Notes: generated by a model from the letters alone, not told the origin. A stretch of DNA of 49,696 nt from DATGKK01 sp035294725 (GCA_035294725.1 DATGKK010000094.1:1-49696); one strand, 5' to 3'; positions 15,707 to 24,351 are shown, counted from the first letter of the stretch. Numbers and translations are program-made.

Positions 15707-17166
15707 TCCTGCCTCGCCGCCTGGCGGCGGACGGTCGACCAGCCGAGGACGAGGTAGACGAGGCCGCCGACGCCGAGCCCCATGAAGACGCTGAAGTCCG
15801 CTCCCCCGGTGTGGACCTTCACCTCGTTCAGCCAGCTCGGGAGCGTGAAGGTCGCGTAGAGGGCGGAGATCGAGGCGAACATGCCCACGACCTGCGCCAC
15901 GATGGCCGCCCAGTTTACCCCACCCTGCGCCCAGTAGATGCTCGTGCGGTCCGTCTTGTGCAGCTCACCGGGCACGTAGCGGGAGCGGCGCATCCACCAG
16001 TCGACGAGGTAGATGGCGCACCACGGGGCGATCCAGACGATGACCACGTCGACAAAGTCCTTGAGAAGGGTCGAGAAGTGGGCGTCGAAGACGGCGTAGA
16101 AGGTGATGCCGAGGCAGATGACGCTGTCGAGGAGGACGGCGTGGTACCGCTTCAGCCTGAGGCCGAGCGCCTGGAGCGTGACGCCGGAGGAGTACAGGTC
16201 GAGCGAGTTGATGCCGAACAGCTGCACGATCGCGAAGGCGAGGAACAGCACGACGAACGGGGTCGGGATGGCGTGCTGGCTCGTGAAGCCCGAGAACGGG
16301 TTGGCCCCGTTCCAGCTCGCGTAGGTGCCGACGAAGGTGAAGGCGAGGGCGCCGATCGCCATCATCAGCATCTCGGGGAGGGCGGTCCCGACGAACAGCC
16401 ACCCGATCGTCTTGCCCTTCGAGGCGTTGGGGGGGAGGTAGCGGGTGTAGTCGTTGCCGCACTCGGTCCAGCCGAGGCCCGAGAGCGTGATCGTGAAGGC
16501 GAGGCCGCCCATGTAGAGCTGCCAGTTCGCGTACGGGGCCGCCTTCACGTCGGTGTGGCCGTGGATCAGCCCGTAGACGAGGAGGACGGCGAAGATCACC
16601 GCGAACGGGGCGATCAGCCAGCGCAGGACCTTCACCATCGTGGCGTGCCCGAGGAACGGCAGCACGATCTGCACGCCGACGGCGAGGAGGACGAAGACGA
16701 TCTTGGCCGGCGTGCCGGGCGAGTAGCCGGCCTTGGCGCTCAGCACGAGGGCGGCGCCGACGATGAGGATGAGCCCTTCGGTCTCGAAGCCAAGCTGGGT
16801 CAGCCAGTTGAACAGCGCGATGAGCCGGGAGCCGTTCGGCCCGTAGCTCGCACGGTTGATGGCGAAGACCGTCGTCCCGGTCTGCGGGCCCTGCAGGCTG
16901 CACAGCCCGACGAGGAACCACGAGAGGTTGCCGAGGATGATGAGGCTGATGGCCTGCCAGAACGAGAAGCCGAAGCCGAGCAGGATGGCGCCGTAGATGA
17001 AGTACTCGACGTTGACGCTTGCGCCGGCCCACATGCTGGCGATGTCCCGTGGCCTCGCCCAGCGCTCGGACTCGGGGATGAAGTCGATGCCGTGCTGCTC
17101 GACGTGAAAGGCCTGGTCGGACGGGGGCACGGTCGCCGTCGTGGCTTCGGGGGCGGTCAGCGTCAC
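15655..17166 (-). CDS. NCS1 family nucleobase permease
   Basis: A 503-residue transporter of the NCS1 family (cytosine, purine, uracil, thiamine or allantoin). It carries about 12 membrane segments. The N-terminal amphipathic part has GIDFIPESERWARPRD followed by the WAGASVNVEYF substrate-site helix, and GWTECGNDYTRYLP matches the family's central motif. Start choice: GTG at 17166 has AAGGAG 6 bp upstream, whereas the frame continues upstream as low-complexity sequence. Genes for cytosine deaminase, Upp and adenosine deaminase nearby make cytosine or a purine the likely cargo. The next gene upstream is adenosine deaminase, ending 114 bp away on the same strand. Confidence 0.9.
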   Translation of the reverse strand: MTLTAPEATTATVPPSDQAFHVEQHGIDFIPESERWARPRDIASMWAGASVNVEYFIYGAILLGFGFSFWQAISLIILGNLSWFLVGLCSLQGPQTGTTVFAINRASYGPNGSRLIALFNWLTQLGFETEGLILIVGAALVLSAKAGYSPGTPAKIVFVLLAVGVQIVLPFLGHATMVKVLRWLIAPFAVIFAVLLVYGLIHGHTDVKAAPYANWQLYMGGLAFTITLSGLGWTECGNDYTRYLPPNASKGKTIGWLFVGTALPEMLMMAIGALAFTFVGTYASWNGANPFSGFTSQHAIPTPFVVLFLAFAIVQLFGINSLDLYSSGVTLQALGLRLKRYHAVLLDSVICLGITFYAVFDAHFSTLLKDFVDVVIVWIAPWCAIYLVDWWMRRSRYVPGELHKTDRTSIYWAQGGVNWAAIVAQVVGMFASISALYATFTLPSWLNEVKVHTGGADFSVFMGLGVGGLVYLVLGWSTVRRQAARQDQMLAGAGTGLSAAAES

Positions 17167-17279
17167 GAGCGTCTCCTTCGGTCGGGTCCAGGCGCGAGAG
17201 GACCTGCCCGAACAGGCCTTCCCCCCAGCGCAGCCCCGACCGGCCAGGCCCCGGCGCGACCGGAGCGGCTCGGCGGATA

Positions 17280-18263
17280 TTAGCCAGACAGGTAGGCCGC
17301 AAGCTGGGTCAAGAGCTCCCGCTTGCGTTCCTCGGTCGCGAAGCTCGACTGGATGCTCGTCCGGGCCATCTCGGCGAGCTCGTCCCACCCCCACGCGAAC
17401 GCGCCCGCCACCGCCGTGTACTCGTGCGCGAGGTCGATCCCGTAGATCAGGGGATCGTCGGTGTTGAGCGAGCAGCGCACGCCCCTCGAGGCCAGCGCGG
17501 CGACCGGGTGCGAAGCGAGGCTCTCCGCCACTCCGAGGACCACGTTCGAGGTCGGGCAGACATCGAGGGGGGTGCCGGTCTCCACCAGCAGCTTGACGAC
17601 CGTTTCGTCCTCGACCGAGCGGATCCCGTGGTCGATCCGCTCGGCCCCGAGAAGCTCGATCGCCTCCCGGACCCCTGAGGGTCCCGACGACTCCCCGGCA
17701 TGGGCGCAGCGGTGGAGCCCGCCCGCAGCGGCACGCTCGAAGGCCGGGGCGAACCGCTCGTTGTGGGACTCGGCCCCGTTCGCCTCGTTCCCGTCGATCG
17801 AGAGGGCGGAGACTCGGGGGTGGCCCAGCTCGAGGAGCGCGTCAACGATCTCGAGCGCCTCGGCTCGCGACTGGGTCCGCTTCAGGCTGACGCAGAGCGT
17901 CGCCGTCACGCCGGTGTCCCGCTCACCCGCCCGGAAGCCCGCATCGACGGCGTCGATCATCGCGGCGAGACCCCGGCGACCGGGCCAGTGGGGCCAGTGG
18001 GTCGGGTTGACGATCACGTCGCAGTGGCCCGCTCCGTTCGACGCCGCCCGGCGCGCGATGCCGTAGGCGATCTCCTCGAGCTGCGAGGCCCTCGCGATCT
18101 GGCCGCACGACCAGTCGAGATAGGACAACAGAGCGCCAAGGTCGGTGACCGGAAGCGGCGCAGGCGCCTGCTCGCCTGGGTCGAGGAGGTCGGAGGGGAC
18201 ACAGCCCTCGAGATGGACGTGCACCTCAGCCTTCGGAAGGCCCCTCACCCACTCTTCGTCCAC
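17280..18263 (-). CDS. add: Adenosine deaminase family
   Basis: A 327-residue metal-dependent deaminase of the adenosine/AMP deaminase family. Zinc ligands and catalytic residues are all visible: HVHLEG near the N terminus, HAGE, RIDHGI and the C-terminal SLNTDDP. The pattern fits adenosine to inosine conversion, but some members act on adenine or other aminated bases. The ATG at 18263 gives a normal N terminus (MDEEWVRGLPKAEVHVHL). It lies directly upstream of the NCS1 permease gene on the same strand, consistent with purine uptake and salvage. Confidence 0.88.
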   Translation of the reverse strand: MDEEWVRGLPKAEVHVHLEGCVPSDLLDPGEQAPAPLPVTDLGALLSYLDWSCGQIARASQLEEIAYGIARRAASNGAGHCDVIVNPTHWPHWPGRRGLAAMIDAVDAGFRAGERDTGVTATLCVSLKRTQSRAEALEIVDALLELGHPRVSALSIDGNEANGAESHNERFAPAFERAAAGGLHRCAHAGESSGPSGVREAIELLGAERIDHGIRSVEDETVVKLLVETGTPLDVCPTSNVVLGVAESLASHPVAALASRGVRCSLNTDDPLIYGIDLAHEYTAVAGAFAWGWDELAEMARTSIQSSFATEERKRELLTQLAAYLSG

Positions 18264-18333
18264 GAGAATCCGCCGAGGCTAACGCCGCCCGCCGAGCCGA
18301 GGGGCGAGCCGTTCCCTCGCTATCCTGCCCGGC

Positions 18334-18897
18334 GTGCCCGACGTCGACTTCGAGGCCCGCCCGACCGAGATCGACGGGCTCGCCGTCATCACGGTGAAGC
18401 AGGTCTCCGACGACCGGGGCACGGTCCGCGAGCTGTTCCGGGCGAGCACCCACGCCGGCGCGACGCCGGCGATGCCGCGCCAGTTCGCCCAGGTCAACCT
18501 GACGAGCACCCGTCGCGGCGCCATCCGCGGGCTCCACGGCGAGGCCATGACGAAGCTCGTCGCCGTCGTTGCGGGTGAAGCCTTCGGCGCCTACGTCGAC
18601 GCCCGGCCGGGCTCTCACAGCTTCGGAACCGTCGTGACCGTGCCGCTCCGGCTCGGGATCCAGGTCCTCGTCCCGAACGGCGTCCTGAACGGCTTCCAGG
18701 CGACCGGGGAGACCGGGTGCGAGTACCTGTACGGCTTCGACGTCGAGTGGCAGCCCGGGATGCCCGGCACTGGGGCGAACCCGCTCGACCCCGAGCTCGC
18801 GATCGCCTGGCCCATCCGGATCGACCCCGACGATCGGGCGCTGCTGTCGGCGAAGGATGCCGCCCTCCCGCCCTTCTCACGTCACCCGGGCGTGTAG
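18334..18897 (+). CDS. RmlC-like dTDP-sugar 3,5-epimerase family protein
   Basis: A 187-residue cupin of the dTDP-4-dehydrorhamnose 3,5-epimerase family. The catalytic His lies in RGAIRGLHGE, and VLVPNGVLNGFQATGE and EYLYGFDVEW follow in family order. The usual RGLHYQ is RGLHGE here, so substrate or activity may differ from RmlC proper. No rmlA, rmlB or rmlD gene is adjacent, so a role in rhamnose synthesis cannot be concluded. The GTG at 18334 is the only reasonable start. The gene is divergent from add and convergent with the ars oxidoreductase. Confidence 0.85.
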   Translation: MPDVDFEARPTEIDGLAVITVKQVSDDRGTVRELFRASTHAGATPAMPRQFAQVNLTSTRRGAIRGLHGEAMTKLVAVVAGEAFGAYVDARPGSHSFGTVVTVPLRLGIQVLVPNGVLNGFQATGETGCEYLYGFDVEWQPGMPGTGANPLDPELAIAWPIRIDPDDRALLSAKDAALPPFSRHPGV

Positions 18898-18968
18898 CCC
18901 AGGCAGAGCGCTCCCGACCACCACCCTGCCACGAAGAGGCGGACAACGGCGAAGGCGCGGCCTCTTGG

Positions 18969-20369
18969 TCAGTCGGCTCCGACGAGACCGGAGGACGCCT
19001 CGCGCTCCCAGGCCTGGGCTCCCGCCTGGACGAGGTCCCAGGGGCTGCCGAGGGGAGGCGTGTAGGAGAGATCGAGGTCGCTCAGCTCCTCCACAGAAAG
19101 CCCGGCGAAGATGGCGGCGGCCGCGATGTCGATCCGCTTCGCCACCTCGGCGTGGCGGTGGCCGAACAGCTGCACCCCGAGGAGGCGGCCCGAGGTGGTG
19201 TCGCCCGTCGTCCGCATCCGGACCCGGTGGCTGCCCGGGTAGTACGCCTTGTGATCGTCGCCCTCGAACGCGACGGTCATCGAGCGCAAGCCGGCCGACC
19301 GGGCCTCGACATCGCGAAGCCCGGTCCGGGCGGCCGCCATCTCGAAGACCTTCACGACCTGGGTCCCGAGGCTCCCGGCGAAGCGGCGCGCTCCCCCCAG
19401 CGCGTTCTCACCTGCCACCCGGCCCTGCTTGTGCGCCGTCGTGCCGAGGGGGAGGTAGGTCTCGCCAAGGAGGCGGTGGTGGGTCACCACGCAGTCACCG
19501 GCCGCGAACACGTCGGGAAGCCCGGTTCGCATCAAAGGGTCGACGGCGATCGCTCCCCGGCACCCGAGCCGGGCGCCCGCCTCTGCCGCGAGGCCGGTCT
19601 CGGGCCGGACGCCGGCGACGACGAGCACGACGTCGGCCCGGCAGCGACCGCGCTCCCCGCTCGCCGCCCTGGTGGCCACCTCGAGGGCGCCACCGGAGCT
19701 GGTGATGCCCTCGACCGCCGTCGACGTGCGGACCTCGACGCCGTGCGCCGCCAACTCCTCGCGGACGAGCGCGCCGAGGCTCGGGTCGAGGGTGGGGAGC
19801 ACCTCGGAGAGCTGCTCGAGCTGGGTCACGGCGAGCCCGCGGGCGGTGAGCGCCTCGGCCATCTCGACTCCGATGTAGCCCGCCCCCACGATCACGGCCC
19901 GCCGAGGGGCGCGCTCCTCGATCGTCCTCAGCAGGTCGAAGGTGTCGCCCATCGTGTGGAGGAGGTGGACGGCGTCGCGCGGCCCGAGAGGAGTCGGGCC
20001 GGTGAGGCCCTCGATCGGCGGCACCACCGGCACGGCTCCCGTCCCGATCACGAGGGCGTCGTAGGCCACGACCTCCTCGGCCCCGCCGGGAGCCGTGACG
20101 ACGAGGCGGTGGTCGTCGACCTCGATCCTGCGGGCAACGGTCCCAAGGCGTAGCCGCAGCCCGGCCGCCTCGAGCTCGCCGACGGTCCGGTGGGCGAGCG
20201 AGCGCCAGTCGGGTACCTCGCCCGAGACGTGGTAGGGGATGCCGCAGATCGAGAAGTTGGGGTAGCGGTCGGCAACGAGGACGGTCACCTCCGCCCGAGG
20301 ATCGAGCTCGCGGGCACGAAGCGCCGCGCTGATGCCGGCGTCGCTGCCTCCCACGGCGACGAGGTGCAC
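18969..20369 (-). CDS. FAD-dependent NAD(P)-disulfide oxidoreductase in ars operon
   Basis: A 466-residue flavoprotein with FAD motif GGSDAGISAALRARE at the N terminus. It has a single active-site Cys in NFSICGIPYHVSG, the NAD(P)-binding AVIVGAGYIGVEMAEAL, and a second FAD motif, VFAAGDCV. One catalytic Cys in that position is the signature of coenzyme-A disulfide reductase/NADH oxidase-type enzymes rather than two-Cys thioredoxin reductases. The GTG at 20369 has AAGGAG upstream and follows the ACR3 stop at once, so it is translated from the ars transcript. It may regenerate a low-molecular-weight thiol during arsenic detoxification (inference). Confidence 0.85.
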   Translation of the reverse strand: MHLVAVGGSDAGISAALRARELDPRAEVTVLVADRYPNFSICGIPYHVSGEVPDWRSLAHRTVGELEAAGLRLRLGTVARRIEVDDHRLVVTAPGGAEEVVAYDALVIGTGAVPVVPPIEGLTGPTPLGPRDAVHLLHTMGDTFDLLRTIEERAPRRAVIVGAGYIGVEMAEALTARGLAVTQLEQLSEVLPTLDPSLGALVREELAAHGVEVRTSTAVEGITSSGGALEVATRAASGERGRCRADVVLVVAGVRPETGLAAEAGARLGCRGAIAVDPLMRTGLPDVFAAGDCVVTHHRLLGETYLPLGTTAHKQGRVAGENALGGARRFAGSLGTQVVKVFEMAAARTGLRDVEARSAGLRSMTVAFEGDDHKAYYPGSHRVRMRTTGDTTSGRLLGVQLFGHRHAEVAKRIDIAAAAIFAGLSVEELSDLDLSYTPPLGSPWDLVQAGAQAWEREASSGLVGAD

Positions 20370-20370
20370 C

Positions 20371-21585
20371 TCAGGCTCCTTCTTCCCGGGCGCGCACGAC
20401 CACCCCGGAACCGCTTCCCTCGGCCTTTGGCGCTCCCGCCGCTACGGGATAGTGCCGGCGGGCACGAAGGGCGACGTAGACGAGCGAGACGAGGACGGGC
20501 ACCTCGATGAGGGGACCGACGACTCCCGCCAGCGCCTCACCCGAGGTGACGCCGAATACACCGATGCACACGGCGATCGCGAGCTCGAAGTTGTTCCCCG
20601 CTGCGGTGAAGGCGAGCGTCGCCGCCCGCTCGTAGGGGAGGCGGAGAGCTCGGCCGAGGGCGAACGAGCCGAACCACATGATGGCGAAGTAGCCGAGGAG
20701 CGGCAACGCGATCCGGGCGACGTCGGCAGGACGTGCGGTGATCGTGTGACCCTGGAGGGCGAAGAGGATCACGATCGTGTACAGCAGGCCGTAGAGGGCG
20801 AAGGGGCCGAGACGGGGAAGGAGCCGCTCCTCGTACCAGGCTCGGCCCCTCCGGCGCTCCCCCACCGTTCGCGTGAGGAAGCCGGCGACGAGCGGCACCC
20901 CGAGGAAGATGGCGACCGTCTCGGCGATCGTCCCGACCGAGAGGTGGAGCCCGACGGTCGAGAGCCCGAGCCAGCCGGGGAGCACCCGAAGGTAGAAGTA
21001 GCCGAGGAGCGCGAAGGCGGCGATCTGGAACAGCGAGTTGAGGGCCACGAGGACGGCGGCCGCCTCTCGGTCTCCGCAGGAGAGGTCGTTCCAGATGAGC
21101 ACCATCGCGATGCACCGGGCGAGCCCCACGATGATGAGCCCGGTCCGGTACGTCGGGAGGTCGGGCAGCAGGAGCCAGGCGAGGGCGAACATCACGGCCG
21201 GGCCGACGGCCCAGTTGAGCACGAGGGACGAGACGAGCATGCGGCGGTCCCGGGTCACCGCGCCGAGGTGGCCGTAGCGGACCTTCGCGAGCACGGGGTA
21301 CATCATCACGAGAAGGCCGAGGAAGATCGGGAGTGAGGTGCCCCTCGTGACCTGGATCGCATCGAGGTGGCGGTTGAGGCCTGGCACGGCACGGCCGAGG
21401 CCGATGCCGAGCGCCATGGCGAGGAGGATCCAGAGCGGAAGGAAGCGGTCGACGAACGACAGGCGCCGTGCGATGGGCAGTTCCGGCTCAGCGGCCGTCC
21501 GCAGCTGCGGCTGGGCTGCAGGCCGTGCCTTCGCCAGGTCGGGTTCCTCAGTCGCCGCGGTGGCGCGCATCTCGTTCCCGTTCAC
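20371..21585 (-). CDS. arsB: ACR3-type arsenite efflux permease
   Basis: A 404-residue transporter with about ten membrane segments that would export As(III), and perhaps Sb(III). The family signature GLARCIAMVLIWNDLSCGD contains the conserved Cys needed by ACR3 proteins. Later motifs are LNSLFQIAAFALLGYFYL and AAGNNFELAIAV. I chose GTG 21585 because GGAG lies 7 bp upstream; ATG 21570 is the alternative. Both leave a ~45-residue polar N terminus. The frame upstream reads as unrelated sequence. The gene sits between arsI and the flavoprotein in an apparent arsI-ACR3-oxidoreductase operon. Confidence 0.93.
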   Translation of the reverse strand: MNGNEMRATAATEEPDLAKARPAAQPQLRTAAEPELPIARRLSFVDRFLPLWILLAMALGIGLGRAVPGLNRHLDAIQVTRGTSLPIFLGLLVMMYPVLAKVRYGHLGAVTRDRRMLVSSLVLNWAVGPAVMFALAWLLLPDLPTYRTGLIIVGLARCIAMVLIWNDLSCGDREAAAVLVALNSLFQIAAFALLGYFYLRVLPGWLGLSTVGLHLSVGTIAETVAIFLGVPLVAGFLTRTVGERRRGRAWYEERLLPRLGPFALYGLLYTIVILFALQGHTITARPADVARIALPLLGYFAIMWFGSFALGRALRLPYERAATLAFTAAGNNFELAIAVCIGVFGVTSGEALAGVVGPLIEVPVLVSLVYVALRARRHYPVAAGAPKAEGSGSGVVVRAREEGA

Positions 21586-21622
21586 CGTCGAGCTCCGCCG
21601 ATCGAGCGAGTACGGCTCGCCG

Positions 21623-22099
21623 CTACTCGGCTGCAATGGAGGGCTCGGAGCCTCCGGTGCGGCAGTCGGTGTCCCCGGTGCAGCAGACCGCCTCGCCGGC
21701 GCCGGCGTCTGGCAGGCAGTCACCCCGGACGTCGGCGTCGGCGAGGACCGTGTAGACCTCCCAGGGCTCGCCGCCCGGGCCAACGACCCAGACCTTGTCC
21801 TGCAGGGCATAGCAGCACGTCACGCCCTCTTCGTCGACGGTGGCGAGCCCTGTGGCGCTCAACCGTTCCCTCGCCGCCATCACCTCGGCCGTGCTGGGCA
21901 CCTCGACGCCGAGATGGTTGAGCGAGCCCGGCGGGCGCGACGGGTCCTCGATGAGCACGAGCTTCAGCGGAGGGTCCTCCACCGCGAAGTTCGCGTAACC
22001 CCGGCGCAGCTTGGCCGGCGGTGTGGCGAAGAGCTTGGAGTAGAACTCCACTGCCTCGTCGACGTCGGCCACGTTGATGGCGAGCTGGACACGCGACAT
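21623..22099 (-). CDS. arsI: ArsI-type C-As lyase (organoarsenical resistance)
   Basis: A 158-residue vicinal-oxygen-chelate (glyoxalase-fold) dioxygenase. Known ArsI enzymes break the carbon-arsenic bond of trivalent organoarsenicals such as methylarsenite. Visible features are the N-terminal VQLAINVADVDEAVEFYSKLF, a later NHLGVEV (iron His), the vicinal pair TCCYALQDKVWVVGPGGEPWEVY and a Cys-rich tail with three more Cys motifs. The vicinal Cys pair is the arsenic-binding site in ArsI. ATG 22099 has GGAGG 5 bp upstream and a promoter 40 bp away. It is the first gene of the ars operon. Confidence 0.92.
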   Translation of the reverse strand: MSRVQLAINVADVDEAVEFYSKLFATPPAKLRRGYANFAVEDPPLKLVLIEDPSRPPGSLNHLGVEVPSTAEVMAARERLSATGLATVDEEGVTCCYALQDKVWVVGPGGEPWEVYTVLADADVRGDCLPDAGAGEAVCCTGDTDCRTGGSEPSIAAE

Positions 22100-22127
22100 C
22101 ACGGCCTCCGAACTAACATCCACATGG

Positions 22128-22141
22128 GTCGATGCATCGAC
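22128..22141. promoter_or_regulatory. Palindromic operator candidate in arsI/arsR region
   Basis: The 14 bases GTCGATGCATCGAC are a perfect palindrome, adjoining and partly overlapping the -10 region of the arsI promoter. A dimeric ArsR repressor would be expected to bind such a site. A second, interrupted repeat (GACGAT at 22146-22151, ATCGTC at 22161-22166) fills the promoter spacer. Confidence 0.5.
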
Positions 22142-22168
22142 AATAGACGATCCATCGGTAATCGTCAA
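22140..22168 (-). promoter_or_regulatory. arsI operon promoter
   Basis: On the minus strand, TTGACG (22168-22163) is followed by a 17-bp spacer and TATTGT (22145-22140), close to a sigma-70 consensus promoter. The spacer is filled by the interrupted inverted repeat GACGAT/ATCGTC, so a bound regulator would block RNA polymerase. Transcription would begin near 22133 and run into arsI. Confidence 0.6.
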
Positions 22169-22179
22169 TGGGAGGCAGC

Positions 22180-22536
22180 ATGATCGAGCACCGTCGGATG
22201 ACCGGGACGGCGACGGACGTCGACGCCTGCTGCGCCTCCTCGATCCTCGAGGCCCCCCTCGGCACCGAGGAAGCGGCGAAGCTCGCGCGGGGCTTCCACG
22301 CCCTCTCTGACCCCGTCCGCCTGCGGGTGCTGTCCATTCTGGCGGGGGCGCCAGGTGGCGAGGTCTGCGTCTGCGAGCTCGTCGGTCCACTCGGGAAAGC
22401 GCAACCGACCGTGTCGCACCACCTGAGGATCCTTACCGAAGCCGGCCTTGTGAGCGGCGAGCGGCGAGGCAAGTGGGTGTGGTACTCGCTCGAGCGGAGC
22501 CGCCTCGCTGAGCTCCGGGCGGCCATCGACGCCTGA
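22180..22536 (+). CDS. arsR: ArsR family metalloregulator
   Basis: A 118-residue winged-helix repressor of the SmtB/ArsR family. The alpha-3 motif VCVCELVGPLGKAQPTVSHHLRIL carries the paired Cys of type-1 ArsR (compare E. coli ELCVCDL). An N-terminal DACCASS adds another possible As(III)-binding pair. ATG 22180 has GGAGG four bases upstream; an in-frame ATG at 22168 lacks a ribosome-binding site. It is divergent from arsI and shares its operators. It should release DNA when As(III) or a trivalent organoarsenical binds. Confidence 0.92.
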   Translation: MIEHRRMTGTATDVDACCASSILEAPLGTEEAAKLARGFHALSDPVRLRVLSILAGAPGGEVCVCELVGPLGKAQPTVSHHLRILTEAGLVSGERRGKWVWYSLERSRLAELRAAIDA

Positions 22537-22661
22537 GGCCGAGGGGCCGCTCTCCCGGCTCCCCGACCGAGGGTGAGCTCCGGCCGGCAGTTGGTCCGGA
22601 GCTGTCGAGGAGGAGCCGGCAGGCGGTGCCGGCCTGGAGGTCGCCGGCGCGGCGCTGAAAC

Positions 22662-24200
22662 CTAGGTGAGCCCTTCGTCGTGGACGCCGACCCGGTCGAG
22701 CTCGATCTCGCCGTTCGGCAGCTTCCAGTAGCGGAGCCGGCGGGCGGCGGCCGACTCCGTCTGGAGCCTCACCCTCATGGCGACCGCACCGTCGGACCTC
22801 GTGGCCTGCTTGCCGTGCTCGGTCACGGTCCACGGCTTCACGGCCCGCGCCGCGATCACCTGGGCACGGCCACAGAGCACCTCGGCGCAGACGTCGATGA
22901 TCCTCTGCCGCTTGATCCCGCCGGAGCGCACCAACGCTTCCAGGCTCTCGAGAAAGTGAGGACCCACTCCGTACGTCTCGGGCCAGGGAAACCTCTCCCG
23001 CTGCCCCTCCTCGATATGAGTGAGGTACGAGATCCACAGCTCGAAGCGCAGCTGCGCAACGCCGTCGGAGAACACCGGAGGGACGACGAGCGCACGCCTG
23101 CTGCGCAGCTCCCCACGTAGCTGCCGGTTCTCGCCACGGGCACGGGCAAGCTCGGCCTCGAGCCGCACGTTCTCCTCGCGCAGGGCCGCGACCTCATCGG
23201 CCTCGCCGAGGTCTCGCGGGAGCGACGTCGCCTCCTGCTCCGCCTCCAGCTCGGGCTCGTCGGGCTCGAAGGCCTTGGGAGGATCGGGCTCCAGCCACGG
23301 CGGCCCGCCGGGCAGCACCGGCATCGCAGGCTGGGGAGCCTCATCCGAGAAGGTCGCAACGAGCTCGCCGTCGACCACGACGACCTCCACGGTCACCACG
23401 TCGCCCTCCGCCACCTCCTTGGTGAGGTCACCCTCTCCAAGCGCGGTCACCTGGATCGGGACGCGCGGATGCAACAGGAGGCGGGCAGAGCCGGGCGTCA
23501 CCGACTCTGCCCGCGCGAGGGTCACGACGCCGTCACCGACGAACTCGACGGCACGCCCGTGCGGGTCGTCACGGGGCGGATCCGGCACGAACTCCCCGAG
23601 CAGACGACCAACCCCGGTGAGGACACCGGAGAGCTGCTGACCCTTCTTCACGAGCCGCTCGGCGGGAAGCCCCGGGACGAGGTGGTACGTGCGCAGGATC
23701 CCCTGGGCCTTCTCCTCGTCTGCGACGATCACCTGGACCGGGGAGACGATGTCCTGCACGGTCACGAGGCAGTGCCTCCCCGACGACGACCTTTGCTCGA
23801 CGTGACGAGCTGCCTCGCGAAAGGCCACCGCGTTGGCGGCTTCCGCGATCCGCTCGACCGCGCGCCTCGGGTTCGACGGCGTCGGTGCGATGAGCGGAGC
23901 GAGACGAGGATCAGCTCTCCACTCGGAGCCGGCCGGGTAGACCCGGGCCCATCCCGAGTGGACCGAACAGCCCTTGCCCACCCGGTCCGTCAGCCAGAAG
24001 GTCGCCTCCGGGCACAGCAGGACCAGGTGGACCGAGTCCTCGAGCTCCGCGTGGACGCCCCGCTCGTCAATGGCCGGGCGGGAGCGACCCTGAGCGATGG
24101 AGATCACGACGACGGGGCGGCGCTCGGTGTCGTCGAGTAGCTCCACGAATCGCTGGAACTCGGTCTTGGTTGCGACGTGCTGAGCGACAGTCGAAGTCAT
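22662..24200 (-). CDS. Unrecognised multidomain protein with OB-like region and coiled coil
   Basis: A 512-residue soluble protein I cannot assign. Residues 25-110 form a mixed alpha/beta segment with hydrophobic strands (VVVISIA, VHLVLLCPEATFWL) ending in CSVHSGWARVYP. Residues 145-285 look like one or two OB/S1-like barrels, ending GDLTKEVAEGDVVTVEVVVVDGEL. A Pro/Glu-rich linker follows. About 334-370 is a heptad coiled coil (DEVAALREENVRLEAELARA). A C-terminal globular domain at 380-510 ends in RRLRYWKLPNGEIELDRVGVHDE. The start ATG has GAGG 7 bp upstream. It follows nrdJ on the same strand with a 151-bp gap. The module order suggests a nucleic-acid-associated sensor or effector, by inference only. 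Confidence 0.75.
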   Translation of the reverse strand: MTSTVAQHVATKTEFQRFVELLDDTERRPVVVISIAQGRSRPAIDERGVHAELEDSVHLVLLCPEATFWLTDRVGKGCSVHSGWARVYPAGSEWRADPRLAPLIAPTPSNPRRAVERIAEAANAVAFREAARHVEQRSSSGRHCLVTVQDIVSPVQVIVADEEKAQGILRTYHLVPGLPAERLVKKGQQLSGVLTGVGRLLGEFVPDPPRDDPHGRAVEFVGDGVVTLARAESVTPGSARLLLHPRVPIQVTALGEGDLTKEVAEGDVVTVEVVVVDGELVATFSDEAPQPAMPVLPGGPPWLEPDPPKAFEPDEPELEAEQEATSLPRDLGEADEVAALREENVRLEAELARARGENRQLRGELRSRRALVVPPVFSDGVAQLRFELWISYLTHIEEGQRERFPWPETYGVGPHFLESLEALVRSGGIKRQRIIDVCAEVLCGRAQVIAARAVKPWTVTEHGKQATRSDGAVAMRVRLQTESAAARRLRYWKLPNGEIELDRVGVHDEGLT

Positions 24201-24351
24201 GTCGATCCTCGTTCCGGGCGACCGACCCTACCCCACCGAGATCGGATCCCGAATCGGCATCTCGTCCCGAGCAGCCGCCCAGTGTCGCTACGTTGCCAGA
24301 AGAGCGTTGCGGCTCCTGGTTCCTAGAGCTGGGCGTGGAGCTCACCCGACC

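Noticed and set aside
15535..17283. A 582-codon open frame on the plus strand
   Set aside because: It is antisense to the NCS1 permease, whose membrane helices and motifs are clear.
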